From: an uncultured Oscillospiraceae bacterium
Lineage (GTDB): Bacteria; Bacillota; Clostridia; Oscillospirales; Oscillospiraceae
Direction of reading: 5' to 3'
NCBI GenBank assembly: GCA_900759385.1
Contig: CAAEUZ010000032.1
Span: forward strand, 1-32,840
DNA: 32,840 nt
Below are positions 16,582 through 26,946 of this stretch, in pieces. The notes beneath the pieces were generated by a model that was not told where the DNA came from, ran no database searches, and saw nothing but the letters and a program-made list of their open reading frames with translations. Position numbers and translations under genes: made by a program. Every line of letters starts with the position of its first letter. Within the stretch, counting starts at the first letter, position 1.

Positions 16582-17739
16582 ATGGCGGAACAGAAACGAG
16601 ATTACTATGAGGTCCTGGGCGTGAGCAAGAGCGCCACGGACGACGAGATCAAAAAGGCATACAGGAAGCTCGCCAAGCAGTACCACCCCGACCTGCACCC
16701 CGGCGACAAGGAGTGCGAGGAGAAGTTCAAGGAGCTCAACGAGGCCGCCGAGGTGCTTGGCGACTCCGAGAAGCGCAAGAAGTACGACCAGTTCGGTCAT
16801 GCGGCCTTTGACCCCAACGCGGGCTTCGGCGGCGGAGCGGGCGGCGGCTTTGGCGGCTTCGGAGACTTCGGGGGCTTTGGCGGCTTTGGAGATATATTCG
16901 GCGACCTGGGAGACATCTTCGGCTTCGGCGGCGGCTCGTCCGGCGCGCGGCGCAACGGACCCCAGCGCGGCGAGAGCGTACGCGTGGGCGTGACGCTCAC
17001 CTTTGAAGAGGCGGCCTTCGGCTGCAAGAAGGAGGTCAGCGTGGGCCGCGTGGAGGAGTGCCCCGACTGCCACGGCAGCGGCTGCGCTGAGGGCACTACG
17101 GCGGAGACCTGCCCCGACTGCGGCGGCACCGGCACCGTGCGTACGACCAAGCGCACGCCTTTCGGCATGGTGCAGTCCAGCGGGCCCTGCTCGCGCTGCG
17201 GCGGCTCGGGCAAGATAATCCACCAGCCCTGCCCCACCTGCCGCGGCAAGGGCGCGGTGCGCCGCAACAAGAAGATAACAGTCAACATACCGGCCGGCAT
17301 AGACGACGGCCAGACCATATCCCTCAAGGGCCAGGGCAGCGCCGGCGCAAACGGCGGCCCGGCCGGGGACCTGCTTGTGACCGTGGCCGTGCGTGACAGC
17401 GACAAGTTTGAGCGCGACGGCACCAGCGTGCTCAGCTCGGTCGAAGTGAGCTTCGCCCAGGCGGCGCTGGGCGCGGACCTGCAGGTGGACACCATAGACG
17501 GCAAGGTTAAGCTCACCATACCGGAGGGCACCCAGAGCGGCACGGTCTTCCGTCTGCGCGGCAAGGGCATACCCTTCCTGCGCGGTTCCGGCCGCGGCGA
17601 CCAGTACGTCACGGTGAACGTGGCGGTGCCGAAAAACCTCAACGCCCATCAGAAGGAAGCGCTCAGGGCCTTCGCCAGGGCCATGGGCGAGGAGGCCGAA
17701 GAGAGCGCCGGCCTCTTCAGAAAAAAGAAAAAGAATTGA
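16582..17739 (+). CDS. dnaJ: co-chaperone DnaJ (Hsp40)
   Basis: DnaJ delivers clients to DnaK and stimulates its ATPase. The 385-residue class-I protein has a J domain (about 5-68) with the essential H-P-D motif. A Gly/Phe-rich linker at about 75-125 is followed by four C-x-x-C-x-G-x-G zinc repeats between about 155 and 225 (C-P-D-C, C-P-D-C, C-S-R-C, C-P-T-C). Two C-terminal beta domains follow. It ends in a Lys-rich F-R-K-K-K-K-N. The ATG at 16582 has GAGGTG six bases upstream. A GTG three codons earlier lies on that site and is unlikely. It is the last gene of the heat-shock operon. Confidence 0.97.
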   Translation: MAEQKRDYYEVLGVSKSATDDEIKKAYRKLAKQYHPDLHPGDKECEEKFKELNEAAEVLGDSEKRKKYDQFGHAAFDPNAGFGGGAGGGFGGFGDFGGFGGFGDIFGDLGDIFGFGGGSSGARRNGPQRGESVRVGVTLTFEEAAFGCKKEVSVGRVEECPDCHGSGCAEGTTAETCPDCGGTGTVRTTKRTPFGMVQSSGPCSRCGGSGKIIHQPCPTCRGKGAVRRNKKITVNIPAGIDDGQTISLKGQGSAGANGGPAGDLLVTVAVRDSDKFERDGTSVLSSVEVSFAQAALGADLQVDTIDGKVKLTIPEGTQSGTVFRLRGKGIPFLRGSGRGDQYVTVNVAVPKNLNAHQKEALRAFARAMGEEAEESAGLFRKKKKN

Positions 17740-17742
17740 ACC

Positions 17743-17772
17743 AGGGACGCCCGGTCAGGGCGTCCCTTTGTT
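17743..17772 (+). terminator. terminator of the heat-shock operon
   Basis: A perfect 10-bp stem (17743-17752 with 17758-17767) around GGTCA begins three bases after the dnaJ stop and continues into TTTGTTGT. Confidence 0.85.
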
Positions 17773-17804
17773 GTGCAATTCTGCAGACGGACAAAGGCTG
17801 ACGA

Positions 17805-17833
17805 TTGACTTCTTCAGTTATTTAGAGTATATT
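17805..17833 (+). promoter_or_regulatory. sigma-A promoter of the NfnAB-like gene
   Basis: TTGACT (17805-17810) and TATATT (17828-17833) are 17 bases apart. The leader contains a CGCATAT/ATATGCG hairpin with a TGAG loop (17849-17866) about 20 bases before the start codon. Confidence 0.85.
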
Positions 17834-17888
17834 AAGTACATCTACGAGCGCATATTGAGATATGCGTTGGAAAGGCGGAAAGTGTTTA

Positions 17889-20177
17889 ATGTTCAAGATT
17901 GCTGAAAAGTTCCCCCTCAACACGTCTAAGACGATATTCAGGGTCAGCATCGAGGCGCCCCTGATAGCCCGGAGCGCCAAGCCCGGCCAGTTTGCCATCT
18001 TCAGACTTGACGAGTACGGCGAGCGCTTCCCGCTCACCATCGCCGACTATGACCCGGAGGCAGGCACGGTCAGCTTCAACTTCCAGCCCGCGGGCAAGAG
18101 CACGCAGATGTTCTCGCTCATGGAGCCCGGCGATTACATTGCTGACATCGTCGGCCCCCTCGGCCGCCCCGCCGAGATAGACCCCAACGCCAAGCGCGTA
18201 TGTGTGGTCGGCGGCGGCACCGGCTGCGCCATCAACTACCCCGTCGCCAAGGAGCTCAAGCGCCTTGGCATAGGCGTGGATATGATCTGCGGCTTCCGCA
18301 GCAAGGATATCGTCATCATGGAGGACGAGTTCCGCGCTGCCTGCGATAATCTCTATATTACCACCGACGACGGCACCTACGGTGAGGCCGGCTTCGTCAC
18401 CAACAAGCTCAAGGAGCTCATAGAGAGCGGCGTTCAATACGACAGCGTGCTCACCTGCGGCCCCATCGTGATGATGAAGAACGTGGCCGAGGTCACCCGC
18501 CCCTACGGCATCAAGACCAACGCCAGCCTGAACCCCATCATGATAGACGGCACCGGCATGTGCGGCGGCTGCCGCCTGAGCGTGGCCGGCGAGCGCAAGT
18601 TCGCCTGCGTGGACGGCCCCGAGTTCGACGCGCACCTGGTTGACTGGGACAGCCTGCTCGAGCGCAACACCTTCTACACCGCCGAGGAGGCCGAGGAGAA
18701 CGAACACGTCTGCCGTATCACCGGCGGCGTGCGCCGCGGCGAGTACAAGCCCGCGGTCATAGAGGGCGTGGAGGAGAACCCCGCCAAGCGCATGACCAAG
18801 CACCCCATGCCTGAGCAGGACCCGCAGATCCGCGCCAAGAACTTCAACGAGGTCGCCCTCGGCTATACCGCCCAGGTGGCCCGTGACGAGGCCGCGCGCT
18901 GCCTTAACTGCAAGAACCCGCAGTGTGTGCAGGGCTGCCCGGTCAACGTCCGCATCCCCGAGTTCATATCCCACGTCAAGGCGGGCGAATATGAAGAGGC
19001 GTACAGCGTCATCGCCAGCACCAACAGCCTCGCCGCCGTCTGCGGCCGCGTCTGTCCGCAGGAGAAGCAGTGCGAGAGCAAGTGCGTGCGCGGTATCAAG
19101 GGCGAGCCGGTCGCCATCGGCCGCCTGGAGCGCTACGTTGCCGACTTCCACCTCGAGCACGGCGACACCCACGGCGCGGAAGTGCCCCACAAGGTGGAGA
19201 GCAACGGCCACAAGGTGGCGGTTATCGGCTCCGGCCCCAGCGGCCTGACCTGCGCGGGCGACCTGGCCAAGAAGGGCTACGACGTCACGGTCTTCGAGGC
19301 GCTGCACAAGTGCGGCGGCGTGCTGGCCTACGGCATCCCCGAGTTCCGTCTGCCCAAGAGCATAGTGGACCGCGAGGTCAAGAACCTCGAGGCCTACGGC
19401 GTCAAGTTTGTCACCGACTGCATCATCGGCCGCACCATGCCTCTCGACCAGCTCTTTGAGGACGGTTTCGAAGCCGTGTTCATCGGCTCCGGCGCCGGCC
19501 TGCCGCAGTTCCTGAATATCCCGGGCGAGAACCTGCTCGGCGTCTACTCCGCCAACGAGTACCTCACCCGTATAAACCTCATGAAGGCCTACCGCGACGA
19601 CTACGACACGCCGATAAAGTCCAACGCCAAGCGCATCGCCGTCGTCGGCGCCGGCAACGTGGCCATGGACGCCGCCCGCTGCGCCAAGCGCATGGGCGCC
19701 GACGAGGTGTTCATCGTCTACCGCCGCGGCCGCAACGAGCTGCCCGCCCGCGCCGAGGAAGTCCACCACGCCGAGGAGGAGGGCATCGAGTTCCGCCTGC
19801 TCAATAACCCCGTGGAGATACTCGGCGACGTCAACGGCAAGGTCGTGGGCCTCAAGTGCGTGCGCATGAAGCTCGGCGAGCCGGACGCCTCCGGCCGCGC
19901 CAGCGTCACGCCGATTGAGGGCAGCGAATTCGTCATGGTGGCCGATGCGGTCATCGTGGCCATCGGCACCACGCCGAACCCGCTGCTGCGCACCACCACC
20001 CCGGGCCTGGAGACCAACCGCAAGGGCTGCCTCGTCGTGAACGAGGACGCCATGACCAGCCGCGAGGGCGTCTACGCCGGCGGCGACGCCGTCACCGGTG
20101 CGGCCACCGTCATCCTCGCCATGGGCGCGGGCAAGAAGGGCGCCGAGAGCATAGACAAGTACATCCAGAGCAAGTAA
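17889..20177 (+). CDS. fused NfnA/NfnB-like flavoprotein (DHODH-B NAD subunit + GltD-like)
   Basis: This 762-residue protein joins two parts. Residues 1-260 are a ferredoxin-reductase-like FAD/NAD unit, with V-G-G-G-T-G near 107-112. It ends in a [2Fe-2S] motif with Cys225, Cys228 and Cys240 and nearby Asp220. The C-terminal part resembles the GltD/NfnB subunit: two cysteine sets at 338/341/346/350 and 385/389/395/399, an FAD motif G-S-G-P-S-G at 447-452 and an NADPH motif V-G-A-G-N-V-A. In separate-gene form these subunits make the bifurcating NADH-ferredoxin:NADP transhydrogenase. GltD-only activity is the alternative, but no large glutamate synthase subunit is nearby. The ATG at 17889 has GGAAAG about seven bases upstream. 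Confidence 0.88.
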   Translation: MFKIAEKFPLNTSKTIFRVSIEAPLIARSAKPGQFAIFRLDEYGERFPLTIADYDPEAGTVSFNFQPAGKSTQMFSLMEPGDYIADIVGPLGRPAEIDPNAKRVCVVGGGTGCAINYPVAKELKRLGIGVDMICGFRSKDIVIMEDEFRAACDNLYITTDDGTYGEAGFVTNKLKELIESGVQYDSVLTCGPIVMMKNVAEVTRPYGIKTNASLNPIMIDGTGMCGGCRLSVAGERKFACVDGPEFDAHLVDWDSLLERNTFYTAEEAEENEHVCRITGGVRRGEYKPAVIEGVEENPAKRMTKHPMPEQDPQIRAKNFNEVALGYTAQVARDEAARCLNCKNPQCVQGCPVNVRIPEFISHVKAGEYEEAYSVIASTNSLAAVCGRVCPQEKQCESKCVRGIKGEPVAIGRLERYVADFHLEHGDTHGAEVPHKVESNGHKVAVIGSGPSGLTCAGDLAKKGYDVTVFEALHKCGGVLAYGIPEFRLPKSIVDREVKNLEAYGVKFVTDCIIGRTMPLDQLFEDGFEAVFIGSGAGLPQFLNIPGENLLGVYSANEYLTRINLMKAYRDDYDTPIKSNAKRIAVVGAGNVAMDAARCAKRMGADEVFIVYRRGRNELPARAEEVHHAEEEGIEFRLLNNPVEILGDVNGKVVGLKCVRMKLGEPDASGRASVTPIEGSEFVMVADAVIVAIGTTPNPLLRTTTPGLETNRKGCLVVNEDAMTSREGVYAGGDAVTGAATVILAMGAGKKGAESIDKYIQSK

Positions 20178-20188
20178 GCGCAAAGTAA

Positions 20189-20219
20189 GGGCGCCGGCCA
20201 TTTGACCGGCGCCCTTTTT
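20189..20219 (+). terminator. Rho-independent terminator
   Basis: A 9-bp stem GGGCGCCGG (20189-20197) with CCGGCGCCC (20206-20214) is followed by five T residues, 11 bases after the flavoprotein stop. Confidence 0.92.
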
Positions 20220-20318
20220 GTTTTTCGGACAACCTGCACAGTTTCAACAGGCTGTTTTTGTAAGCCCACGCGGTAACAAAAAGCCCCTCCGGGCGTCTTA
20301 AAAACTGGGAGGTGCGTT

Positions 20319-21149
20319 ATGAAAAAACTGCTTTGCATCGCGCTCTGCGCGCTGACGCTGCTCGCGCTCGCCGCCTGCGGGAAGGAGCAGCCCGTGCAGG
20401 AGAGCGCGCAGCCCACGCCTTCCACTGCGGCCACGCCGGGCGGCTGTGAGCCCGGGGCGGAGCTTGAAGTAAGCGCGCCGACGCTCGACGACGTGTCGGC
20501 GATAGAGCTCTCGGTGCCGAAGCGCGGCGAAAACAGCGCCATAGTGCGCCGTGTGTTCTCATACGGGGAGCAGGCGGCGCTCGTAGAGGCGATAAAGGGG
20601 ATGAAAATTACCGGCCCGGCGGACGGAGACCGTGCGGCCACGGAGCGGCTCTACTGCGTAGATCTGACCTGTCAGAGGGTTATCCCCAATGCATTCGGCC
20701 ACACTATCGTGCTGTACAGCTACAGTTTTTACGAGGGGGGTGTAGTTTGCCTGCCCGACGGTGGCTTCTATGAGTACGAACCGTCGAGCCTTGACCTTGG
20801 CATGTTTGAGACGCTGATAGCAGACCGCCCCATGCCGGAGCACTCTCAGGAGGACATCGAGAGCGCCATCGCCGCCGCGGGTACCTGGGTCGGGGAATGG
20901 GATGGCATAGAGCCTGAAGAAGTCTGGTACGACATCGACGCCGACGCCTTCTGGTCTGGGTTTGCCTCTCACGACAACTTCAACTGCCGCATTCTGCACG
21001 AGCTCGACTTCATAACCATCTGCTTCACCTACAGCTCGCCTTCCGGCGGGACCATGCCGGATTTGCAGCCCGGCGAGACCGGGGCCGTCGTTCTCGCGCG
21101 CTTCGGCAACGGCGGCTGGGAGTACCGCGTCTGGACGGCGTGGGTGTGA
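20319..21149 (+). CDS. hypothetical lipoprotein
   Basis: I do not recognise the mature domain. The 276-residue protein has a clear lipoprotein signal with L-A-L-A-A-C and the modified cysteine at residue 20. A Pro/Thr/Ser/Ala-rich linker at about 24-42 is followed by a compact soluble domain with several aromatic strands and a W-E-Y-R-V-W-T-A-W-V end. It would sit on the outer face of the membrane. GGGAGGTG lies six bases before the ATG. It is alone in its orientation, between two terminators, so it is probably a single-gene unit. Extracellular signalling or ligand binding is possible, but nothing in the sequence decides. Confidence 0.82.
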   Translation: MKKLLCIALCALTLLALAACGKEQPVQESAQPTPSTAATPGGCEPGAELEVSAPTLDDVSAIELSVPKRGENSAIVRRVFSYGEQAALVEAIKGMKITGPADGDRAATERLYCVDLTCQRVIPNAFGHTIVLYSYSFYEGGVVCLPDGGFYEYEPSSLDLGMFETLIADRPMPEHSQEDIESAIAAAGTWVGEWDGIEPEEVWYDIDADAFWSGFASHDNFNCRILHELDFITICFTYSSPSGGTMPDLQPGETGAVVLARFGNGGWEYRVWTAWV

Positions 21150-21208
21150 GGCCCGGGCCCGGGCAGGAAGGGCGCCGGGTATCCCGGGTAAGTAAGCCGT
21201 TAAAGCAA

Positions 21209-21237
21209 AAGACCGGCCGCCGGGGCCGGCCTTTTTT
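21209..21237. terminator. bidirectional terminator
   Basis: CCGGCC (21213-21218) pairs with GGCCGG (21224-21229), extended by AAG/CTT after one mismatch. Six T residues follow on the plus strand, and TCTTTTGC on the minus strand. It serves the lipoprotein and the converging DUF2798 gene; the plus-strand T run includes part of the latter's stop codon. Confidence 0.85.
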
Positions 21238-21745
21238 ACGCATTTTTTGTGCGGAATATGAGGCCGAAGAGCCAGTGGGTGAAGGGCGCGGCGGCAAAGA
21301 AGCACCAGAAGAAGGCCATGGGGAAGTTCTTCAGCACGGTTCCCAGCCATATGGCGGGCAGGTTGACCAGCGGGGCCCCGGCCAGGATCACGTTGAAGAG
21401 TATGGAGGCAACCAGGCTCATGCTGGGGCACATCACCATCACCGTGCCGGCCTGCCGCATCAGCCGGCAGAAGTAGGGGTTGTCGCGCCCGGCGTCGCAG
21501 TGGCGGGCGGCGAAGGCGGCCCCGGCGCGGTTGCCCCAGAGGCTGGAGCAGATCAGCACGATGATGCCCATGTACGCCGTCTCCCTGAGCGCGTCGAGGA
21601 ACACCGCGTAGTCTATGGTGCTGAACCCTCCCGCTGCGGCGTGGAACCCGTGCGAGATGGCGACATTGTAGATCTCCATGCCTATGGCCATGGCGTAGGA
21701 CATGATGAGGCTGAAGACGAAGCCCTGCGTTTTTGTCTTTATCAT
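21236..21745 (-). CDS. DUF2798 family membrane protein
   Basis: This 169-residue protein has four hydrophobic segments arranged as two similar halves (about 8-28 and 52-68, then 98-118 and 142-162). The S-Y-A-M-A-I-G-M-E-I-Y-N stretch near residues 14-25 resembles the DUF2798 pattern, and the second half has M-S-L-V-A-S-I-L-F-N at the matching position. The family is small membrane proteins of unknown function. The ATG at 21745 has GGAGG five bases upstream; longer in-frame starts lie upstream of it and contain no plausible site. A terminator separates it from the Clp gene behind. Confidence 0.7.
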   Translation of the reverse strand: MIKTKTQGFVFSLIMSYAMAIGMEIYNVAISHGFHAAAGGFSTIDYAVFLDALRETAYMGIIVLICSSLWGNRAGAAFAARHCDAGRDNPYFCRLMRQAGTVMVMCPSMSLVASILFNVILAGAPLVNLPAIWLGTVLKNFPMAFFWCFFAAAPFTHWLFGLIFRTKNA

Positions 21746-21777
21746 AACTTCCTCCGATTGTGTATTTGCCGCGCAAC

Positions 21778-21813
21778 AAAAAAAGCGCACAGCGCCATAA
21801 GGCGCCGTACGCT
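21778..21813 (-). terminator. terminator of the Clp gene
   Basis: A 13-bp stem with two or three G-T pairs (21784-21796 with 21801-21813) around ATAA is followed on the minus strand by seven T residues (21784-21778). It lies 68 bases past the Clp stop and upstream of the DUF2798 gene. Confidence 0.9.
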
Positions 21814-21880
21814 TTGCTATCGCTACACGACCAATTATTTTTACCACCACAGAGAGCAAAAAGTCAAGCTTTTTTGCCCT

Positions 21881-24169
<2,289 letters not shown>

Positions 24170-24190
24170 GTAAACCATGCCTCCTCGGTA

Positions 24191-24218
24191 ATTATATGTC
24201 CCCCGCCGCGCGAGACAA
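24191..24218 (-). promoter_or_regulatory. possible Clp promoter
   Basis: On the minus strand TTGTCT (24218-24213) and TATAAT (24196-24191) are 16 bases apart. The predicted transcription start would fall at about 24184, almost on the ribosome-binding site, leaving a very short leader. No CtsR or CIRCE operator was recognised here. Confidence 0.4.
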
Positions 24219-24352
24219 GCCGCATTCTGCGCGCTGGGGTAAGTATTGCCGGAGCGGAGGAAATCCAAACCTGTATTTGCCGGGGGCGGCATATATTCCT
24301 GCCCGGGAGGCGCCGCGCGGTGGGGGGCGGCTGAAAGAGATAGAAATAACAG

Positions 24353-24380
24353 TTGATTTTCGCGTTCAGTGTGTTAAAAT
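24353..24380 (+). promoter_or_regulatory. sigma-A promoter of the ferredoxin gene
   Basis: TTGATT (24353-24358) and TAAAAT (24375-24380) are separated by 16 bases in an AT-rich stretch, about 53 bases before the ferredoxin leader ends. Confidence 0.7.
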
Positions 24381-24439
24381 ACTTCCGTACATCAGGCTCG
24401 TCAGCCGGTATAATTTTGAACGAGAACGGAGGTTAGATC

Positions 24440-24610
24440 ATGGCTTACGTCATCAACGACAACTGCGTTTCCTGCGGCACCTGCGCTGCCAACTGTCCTG
24501 TTGAGGCCATCGACATGGGCGACGACAAGTACGTCATCGACCAGGACAAGTGCATTTCCTGCGGCACCTGCAAGGAGAACTGCCCTGCCGACGCCATCGA
24601 GGAGAACTAA
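24440..24610 (+). CDS. 2[4Fe-4S] clostridial-type ferredoxin
   Basis: This 56-residue electron carrier has two C-x-x-C-x-x-C-x-x-x-C-P motifs, at residues 9-20 and 38-49. Each can bind half of two [4Fe-4S] clusters, as in clostridial ferredoxins. GGAGG lies seven bases upstream of the ATG. The two halves are nearly identical around S-C-G-T-C, also at the DNA level, pointing to an old internal duplication. Net charge is acidic. It would serve as the low-potential donor for enzymes such as hydrogenase, pyruvate:ferredoxin oxidoreductase or the NfnAB-like protein at 17889-20177, though none of these links can be read from position alone. The gene is monocistronic or weakly read through into trmN6. 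Confidence 0.97.
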   Translation: MAYVINDNCVSCGTCAANCPVEAIDMGDDKYVIDQDKCISCGTCKENCPADAIEEN

Positions 24611-24622
24611 ATGGCGTAAAAA

Positions 24623-24661
24623 ATGCGCATCCAGCGGGGCGTATGCCCCCTGGATGCGCAT
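24623..24661 (+). terminator. long hairpin after ferredoxin
   Basis: ATGCGCATCCAG (24623-24634) pairs with CTGGATGCGCAT (24650-24661), with an inner GGGGC/GCCCC stem around GTAT and one bulged C. The T tract that follows is short (CTTTAAG), so it may stabilise the ferredoxin message as well as terminate. Confidence 0.7.
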
Positions 24662-24708
24662 GCTTTAAGCCGCTCACCTGCAGCCGCCGCGGCAGAGGGT
24701 GAGCTCCC

Positions 24709-24731
24709 GCCCGCATATGCGGGCTTATTTT
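24709..24731 (+). terminator. second terminator-like hairpin before trmN6
   Basis: GCCCGC (24709-24714) and GCGGGC (24719-24724) around ATAT are followed by TTATTTT. It ends only a few bases before the trmN6 ribosome-binding site and could limit read-through from ferredoxin. Confidence 0.55.
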
Positions 24732-24747
24732 GTATCGGAGGCGTGAC

Positions 24748-25455
24748 ATGTCGGAGCTGTGGCCAAACGGGCCGGAATATGAGGGGGGCGGGGCCTTCCC
24801 CATCACCACGGACAGCGTGCTGCTCGCGGACTTCGTCCGCCTGCGGCCGGGGCTGCGCGTGTTCGAGCCCTGCAGCGGGGCGGGGCTGATCTCCCTGCTG
24901 CTGCTCGCGCGCGAGCCGCGGCTGGACGTGTACGCCCTGGAGCTGGACGGGGCCGCCTGCGAGGCGGCGCGGCGCAACTTTGCCGCCAACGGCTTCCGGG
25001 CGGACGTGGTCTGCGGGGATTTACGCGACGCGGCGAATCTGCCGGCGGCAAACAGCTGCGGCCTGGCCGTCTGCAACCCGCCCTATTTCCCGGCGGGCAG
25101 CGGCCGCACGGCTCCCGACGGGCGGCGGGCCCTGGCCCGCAGCGAGGGCGGATGCACGCTCGCGGATGTGGTCCGCGCCGCCGCGCGGACTCTGCGCCAG
25201 GGCGGGCGCTTTGCGCTGGTGCACCGTGCGGAGCGCCTGGCGGAGCTCTTTGCCGCGCTGGCGGCGGAAAAGCTTGAGCCCAAGCGCCTGCGCTTTGTGC
25301 AGCACAGGGCACAGGGCGCGCCGGGGCTCGTGCTGTGCGAGGCCGTGCGTCTGGGCCGGCCGGGACTGACGGTGGAACCGCCGCTCGTGCTGTACGGTGA
25401 GGACGGGCGGGAGAGCGCAGAGTTCAGGCGCATATACCATCTGGGAGGGCACTGA
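24748..25455 (+). CDS. trmN6: tRNA1(Val) adenine-37 N6-methyltransferase (TrmN6/YfiC family)
   Basis: This 235-residue Rossmann-fold methyltransferase uses S-adenosylmethionine. Motif I is V-F-E-P-C-S-G-A-G-L near residues 37-46, followed by an acidic residue in L-E-L-D. The catalytic N-P-P-Y-F at about 111-115 is the signature of N6-adenine methylation. The ATG at 24748 has GGAGG six bases upstream. rsmI starts two bases after its stop; in Bacillus the related yabB and rsmI genes are also close (with yazA between, which is missing here). Cluster conservation supports the tRNA role. Other N6-adenine methyltransferases of the same fold are the alternative, so the precise tRNA site is family-based. 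Confidence 0.86.
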   Translation: MSELWPNGPEYEGGGAFPITTDSVLLADFVRLRPGLRVFEPCSGAGLISLLLLAREPRLDVYALELDGAACEAARRNFAANGFRADVVCGDLRDAANLPAANSCGLAVCNPPYFPAGSGRTAPDGRRALARSEGGCTLADVVRAAARTLRQGGRFALVHRAERLAELFAALAAEKLEPKRLRFVQHRAQGAPGLVLCEAVRLGRPGLTVEPPLVLYGEDGRESAEFRRIYHLGGH

Positions 25456-25456
25456 T

Positions 25457-26284
25457 ATGGCGGGAAAGCTCTATCTGGTGGGCACACCCATAGGCAACCT
25501 GGGCGACATGTCGCCGCGCGCTTTGCGCACGCTGGAGGAGGCGGATTTCATCGCCGCCGAGGACACGCGCGTGACGCTCAGGCTCCTGAACCATTTTAAT
25601 ATAAAAAAACCGCTCGTGAGCTATTACGAGCACAACGCCAAGCGCTCCGGGGAGCGGATTCTGGAGCGTATACTCGCCGGGGAGAACTGCGCGCTGGTCA
25701 CGGACGCCGGTATGCCCAGCGTCTCCGACCCGGGCGAGGACCTGGCCGTGCGCTGCGCGGAGGCGGGGATCGAGATCACCGCCGTGCCCGGGCCCAGCGC
25801 CGTCGTCACCGCGCTGGCGCTAAGCGCCCTGCCTTCGGGCCGGTTCTGCTTTGAGGGCTTCCTGTCCACTTCGGGCAAGAGCCGCCGGGAGCACCTGGAT
25901 TCGCTGAAGGGCGAAAAGCGCACGATGATATTTTATGAGGCCCCGCACAAGCTCCTGAAGACGCTTGAGGATCTGCGCGGCGCCTTCGGCGGCGGGCGGC
26001 GCATCGCTCTCTGCCGCGAGATGACCAAGCTGCACGAGGAGACGGTGCGCACCACCCTGGACGGGGCCGTGGCCATGTACGCGGAGACGCCTCCGCGGGG
26101 GGAGTTCGTCCTCGTGATAGAGGGCGCGCCGGAAGAGGCGGAGGGGCAGTGCACTCCCGAGGCCGCCCTGGAGCTGGTGAACCGGTACCGCGCGGAGGGC
26201 AAAAGCCTGAAGGAGGCCTGCCGCCTGGCCGCCGGGCAGACGGGCTATAAGAAAAACGAGCTGTACGACTTGTCCGTGCAGTGA
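25457..26284 (+). CDS. rsmI: 16S rRNA cytidine-1402 2'-O-methyltransferase RsmI
   Basis: RsmI methylates the ribose of C1402 in the ribosomal decoding centre. The 275-residue protein begins with the canonical Y-L-V-G-T-P-I-G-N-L-G-D strand of the SAM-binding tetrapyrrole-methylase-type fold. It carries A-E-D-T-R near residues 35-39, then S-D-P-G, P-G-P-S-A and a helical tail ending with Y-K-K-N-E-L-Y. The ATG at 25457 lies directly after the trmN6 stop, with GGGAGGG eight bases upstream. Length and order fit the family well. A terminator closes the two-gene operon. Confidence 0.96.
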   Translation: MAGKLYLVGTPIGNLGDMSPRALRTLEEADFIAAEDTRVTLRLLNHFNIKKPLVSYYEHNAKRSGERILERILAGENCALVTDAGMPSVSDPGEDLAVRCAEAGIEITAVPGPSAVVTALALSALPSGRFCFEGFLSTSGKSRREHLDSLKGEKRTMIFYEAPHKLLKTLEDLRGAFGGGRRIALCREMTKLHEETVRTTLDGAVAMYAETPPRGEFVLVIEGAPEEAEGQCTPEAALELVNRYRAEGKSLKEACRLAAGQTGYKKNELYDLSVQ

Positions 26285-26290
26285 AATAGC

Positions 26291-26321
26291 GCCCCGGTGC
26301 AGTGCCGGGGCAAATTTTTTT
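26291..26321 (+). terminator. Rho-independent terminator
   Basis: GCCCCGG (26291-26297) and CCGGGGC (26305-26311) around a seven-base loop, followed by AAA and seven T residues. Confidence 0.92.
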
Positions 26322-26415
26322 CACGGCCATGCAACAAAATGCCTTTCCCGTTTGTGTATAGGATAGAACGGCAGGTGAGCCGTTTTAAGAAAACACAGCC
26401 GAAAGGAACCTTACC

Positions 26416-26919
26416 ATGAAAAAAACAGTCACAGCCATCATCTGCACAATGATACTCGCCCTCTCGCTCGCCGCCTGCGGAGCTTCCGGCGGCCGGGACG
26501 ATGAAAACGTACAGATTCCCGCGCCCTGGACGGATTATGACGGCGTTGAGGAAGCCGAGGCCGGCACCGGCCTGGACATCATCGCGCCCGAGCGCGTGGG
26601 AGATTACGAATTCGATTTTGTCCGCGTCTTTGACGACGGCATGCTGGAGCTCTTCTATACCGGCGCGGACGGCAGCAGCGTGAGCATCCGCAAGGCCGAG
26701 GGCAGCGGGGACATCAGCGGCGACTACAGCGAGTACGCCGAGACCGGGACGCTGGATGCGGCCGGCACGCAGGTCACCGTCAAGGGCGACGGCAGCGGCA
26801 TCAGCCTCGCGCTGTGGAGCGCGGACGGGTATACATACGCCATAGGGGCGCATGACGGCGGCCTGACCGAGGCCGAGGTGATTGAGGCCGTGTCGGCCAT
26901 GTCCGCAGAAGCCGCCTGA
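26416..26919 (+). CDS. DUF4367-like lipoprotein
   Basis: The 167-residue protein has lipobox L-S-L-A-A-C with Cys21 and a single mature domain. Residues 85-141 closely match residues 123-179 of the anti-sigma-like protein encoded at 27527-28126. Shared landmarks are R-K-A-E-G, S-G-D-Y-S-x-Y, V-T-V-K-G and a D-G-Y/F-x-Y strand. This resembles the DUF4367 domain found both in lipoproteins and on anti-sigma factors of clostridia. AAAGGAA lies nine bases upstream of the ATG, and an AACGGC/GCCGTT hairpin (26367-26384) lies in the leader. The sigma-factor gene begins 27 bases after the stop, so the three genes form one unit. The protein may bind the same signal as the anti-sigma sensor domain; this is inference. 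Confidence 0.85.
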   Translation: MKKTVTAIICTMILALSLAACGASGGRDDENVQIPAPWTDYDGVEEAEAGTGLDIIAPERVGDYEFDFVRVFDDGMLELFYTGADGSSVSIRKAEGSGDISGDYSEYAETGTLDAAGTQVTVKGDGSGISLALWSADGYTYAIGAHDGGLTEAEVIEAVSAMSAEAA

Positions 26920-26946
26920 TAAACGGGGAAAGAGAGGTGGAAGGCC

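Noticed and set aside
17886..20201. 771-codon antisense frame across the NfnAB-like gene
   Set aside because: Composition is dominated by Ala, Leu, Val, Gly and His repeats typical of a GC-rich antisense frame, without a start site or conserved motif.
26320..26370. ECF-type autoregulatory promoter before the lipoprotein
   Set aside because: TGCAAC and TGTATA-like boxes exist, but the spacing (about 19) does not match known ECF promoters, so no call was made.
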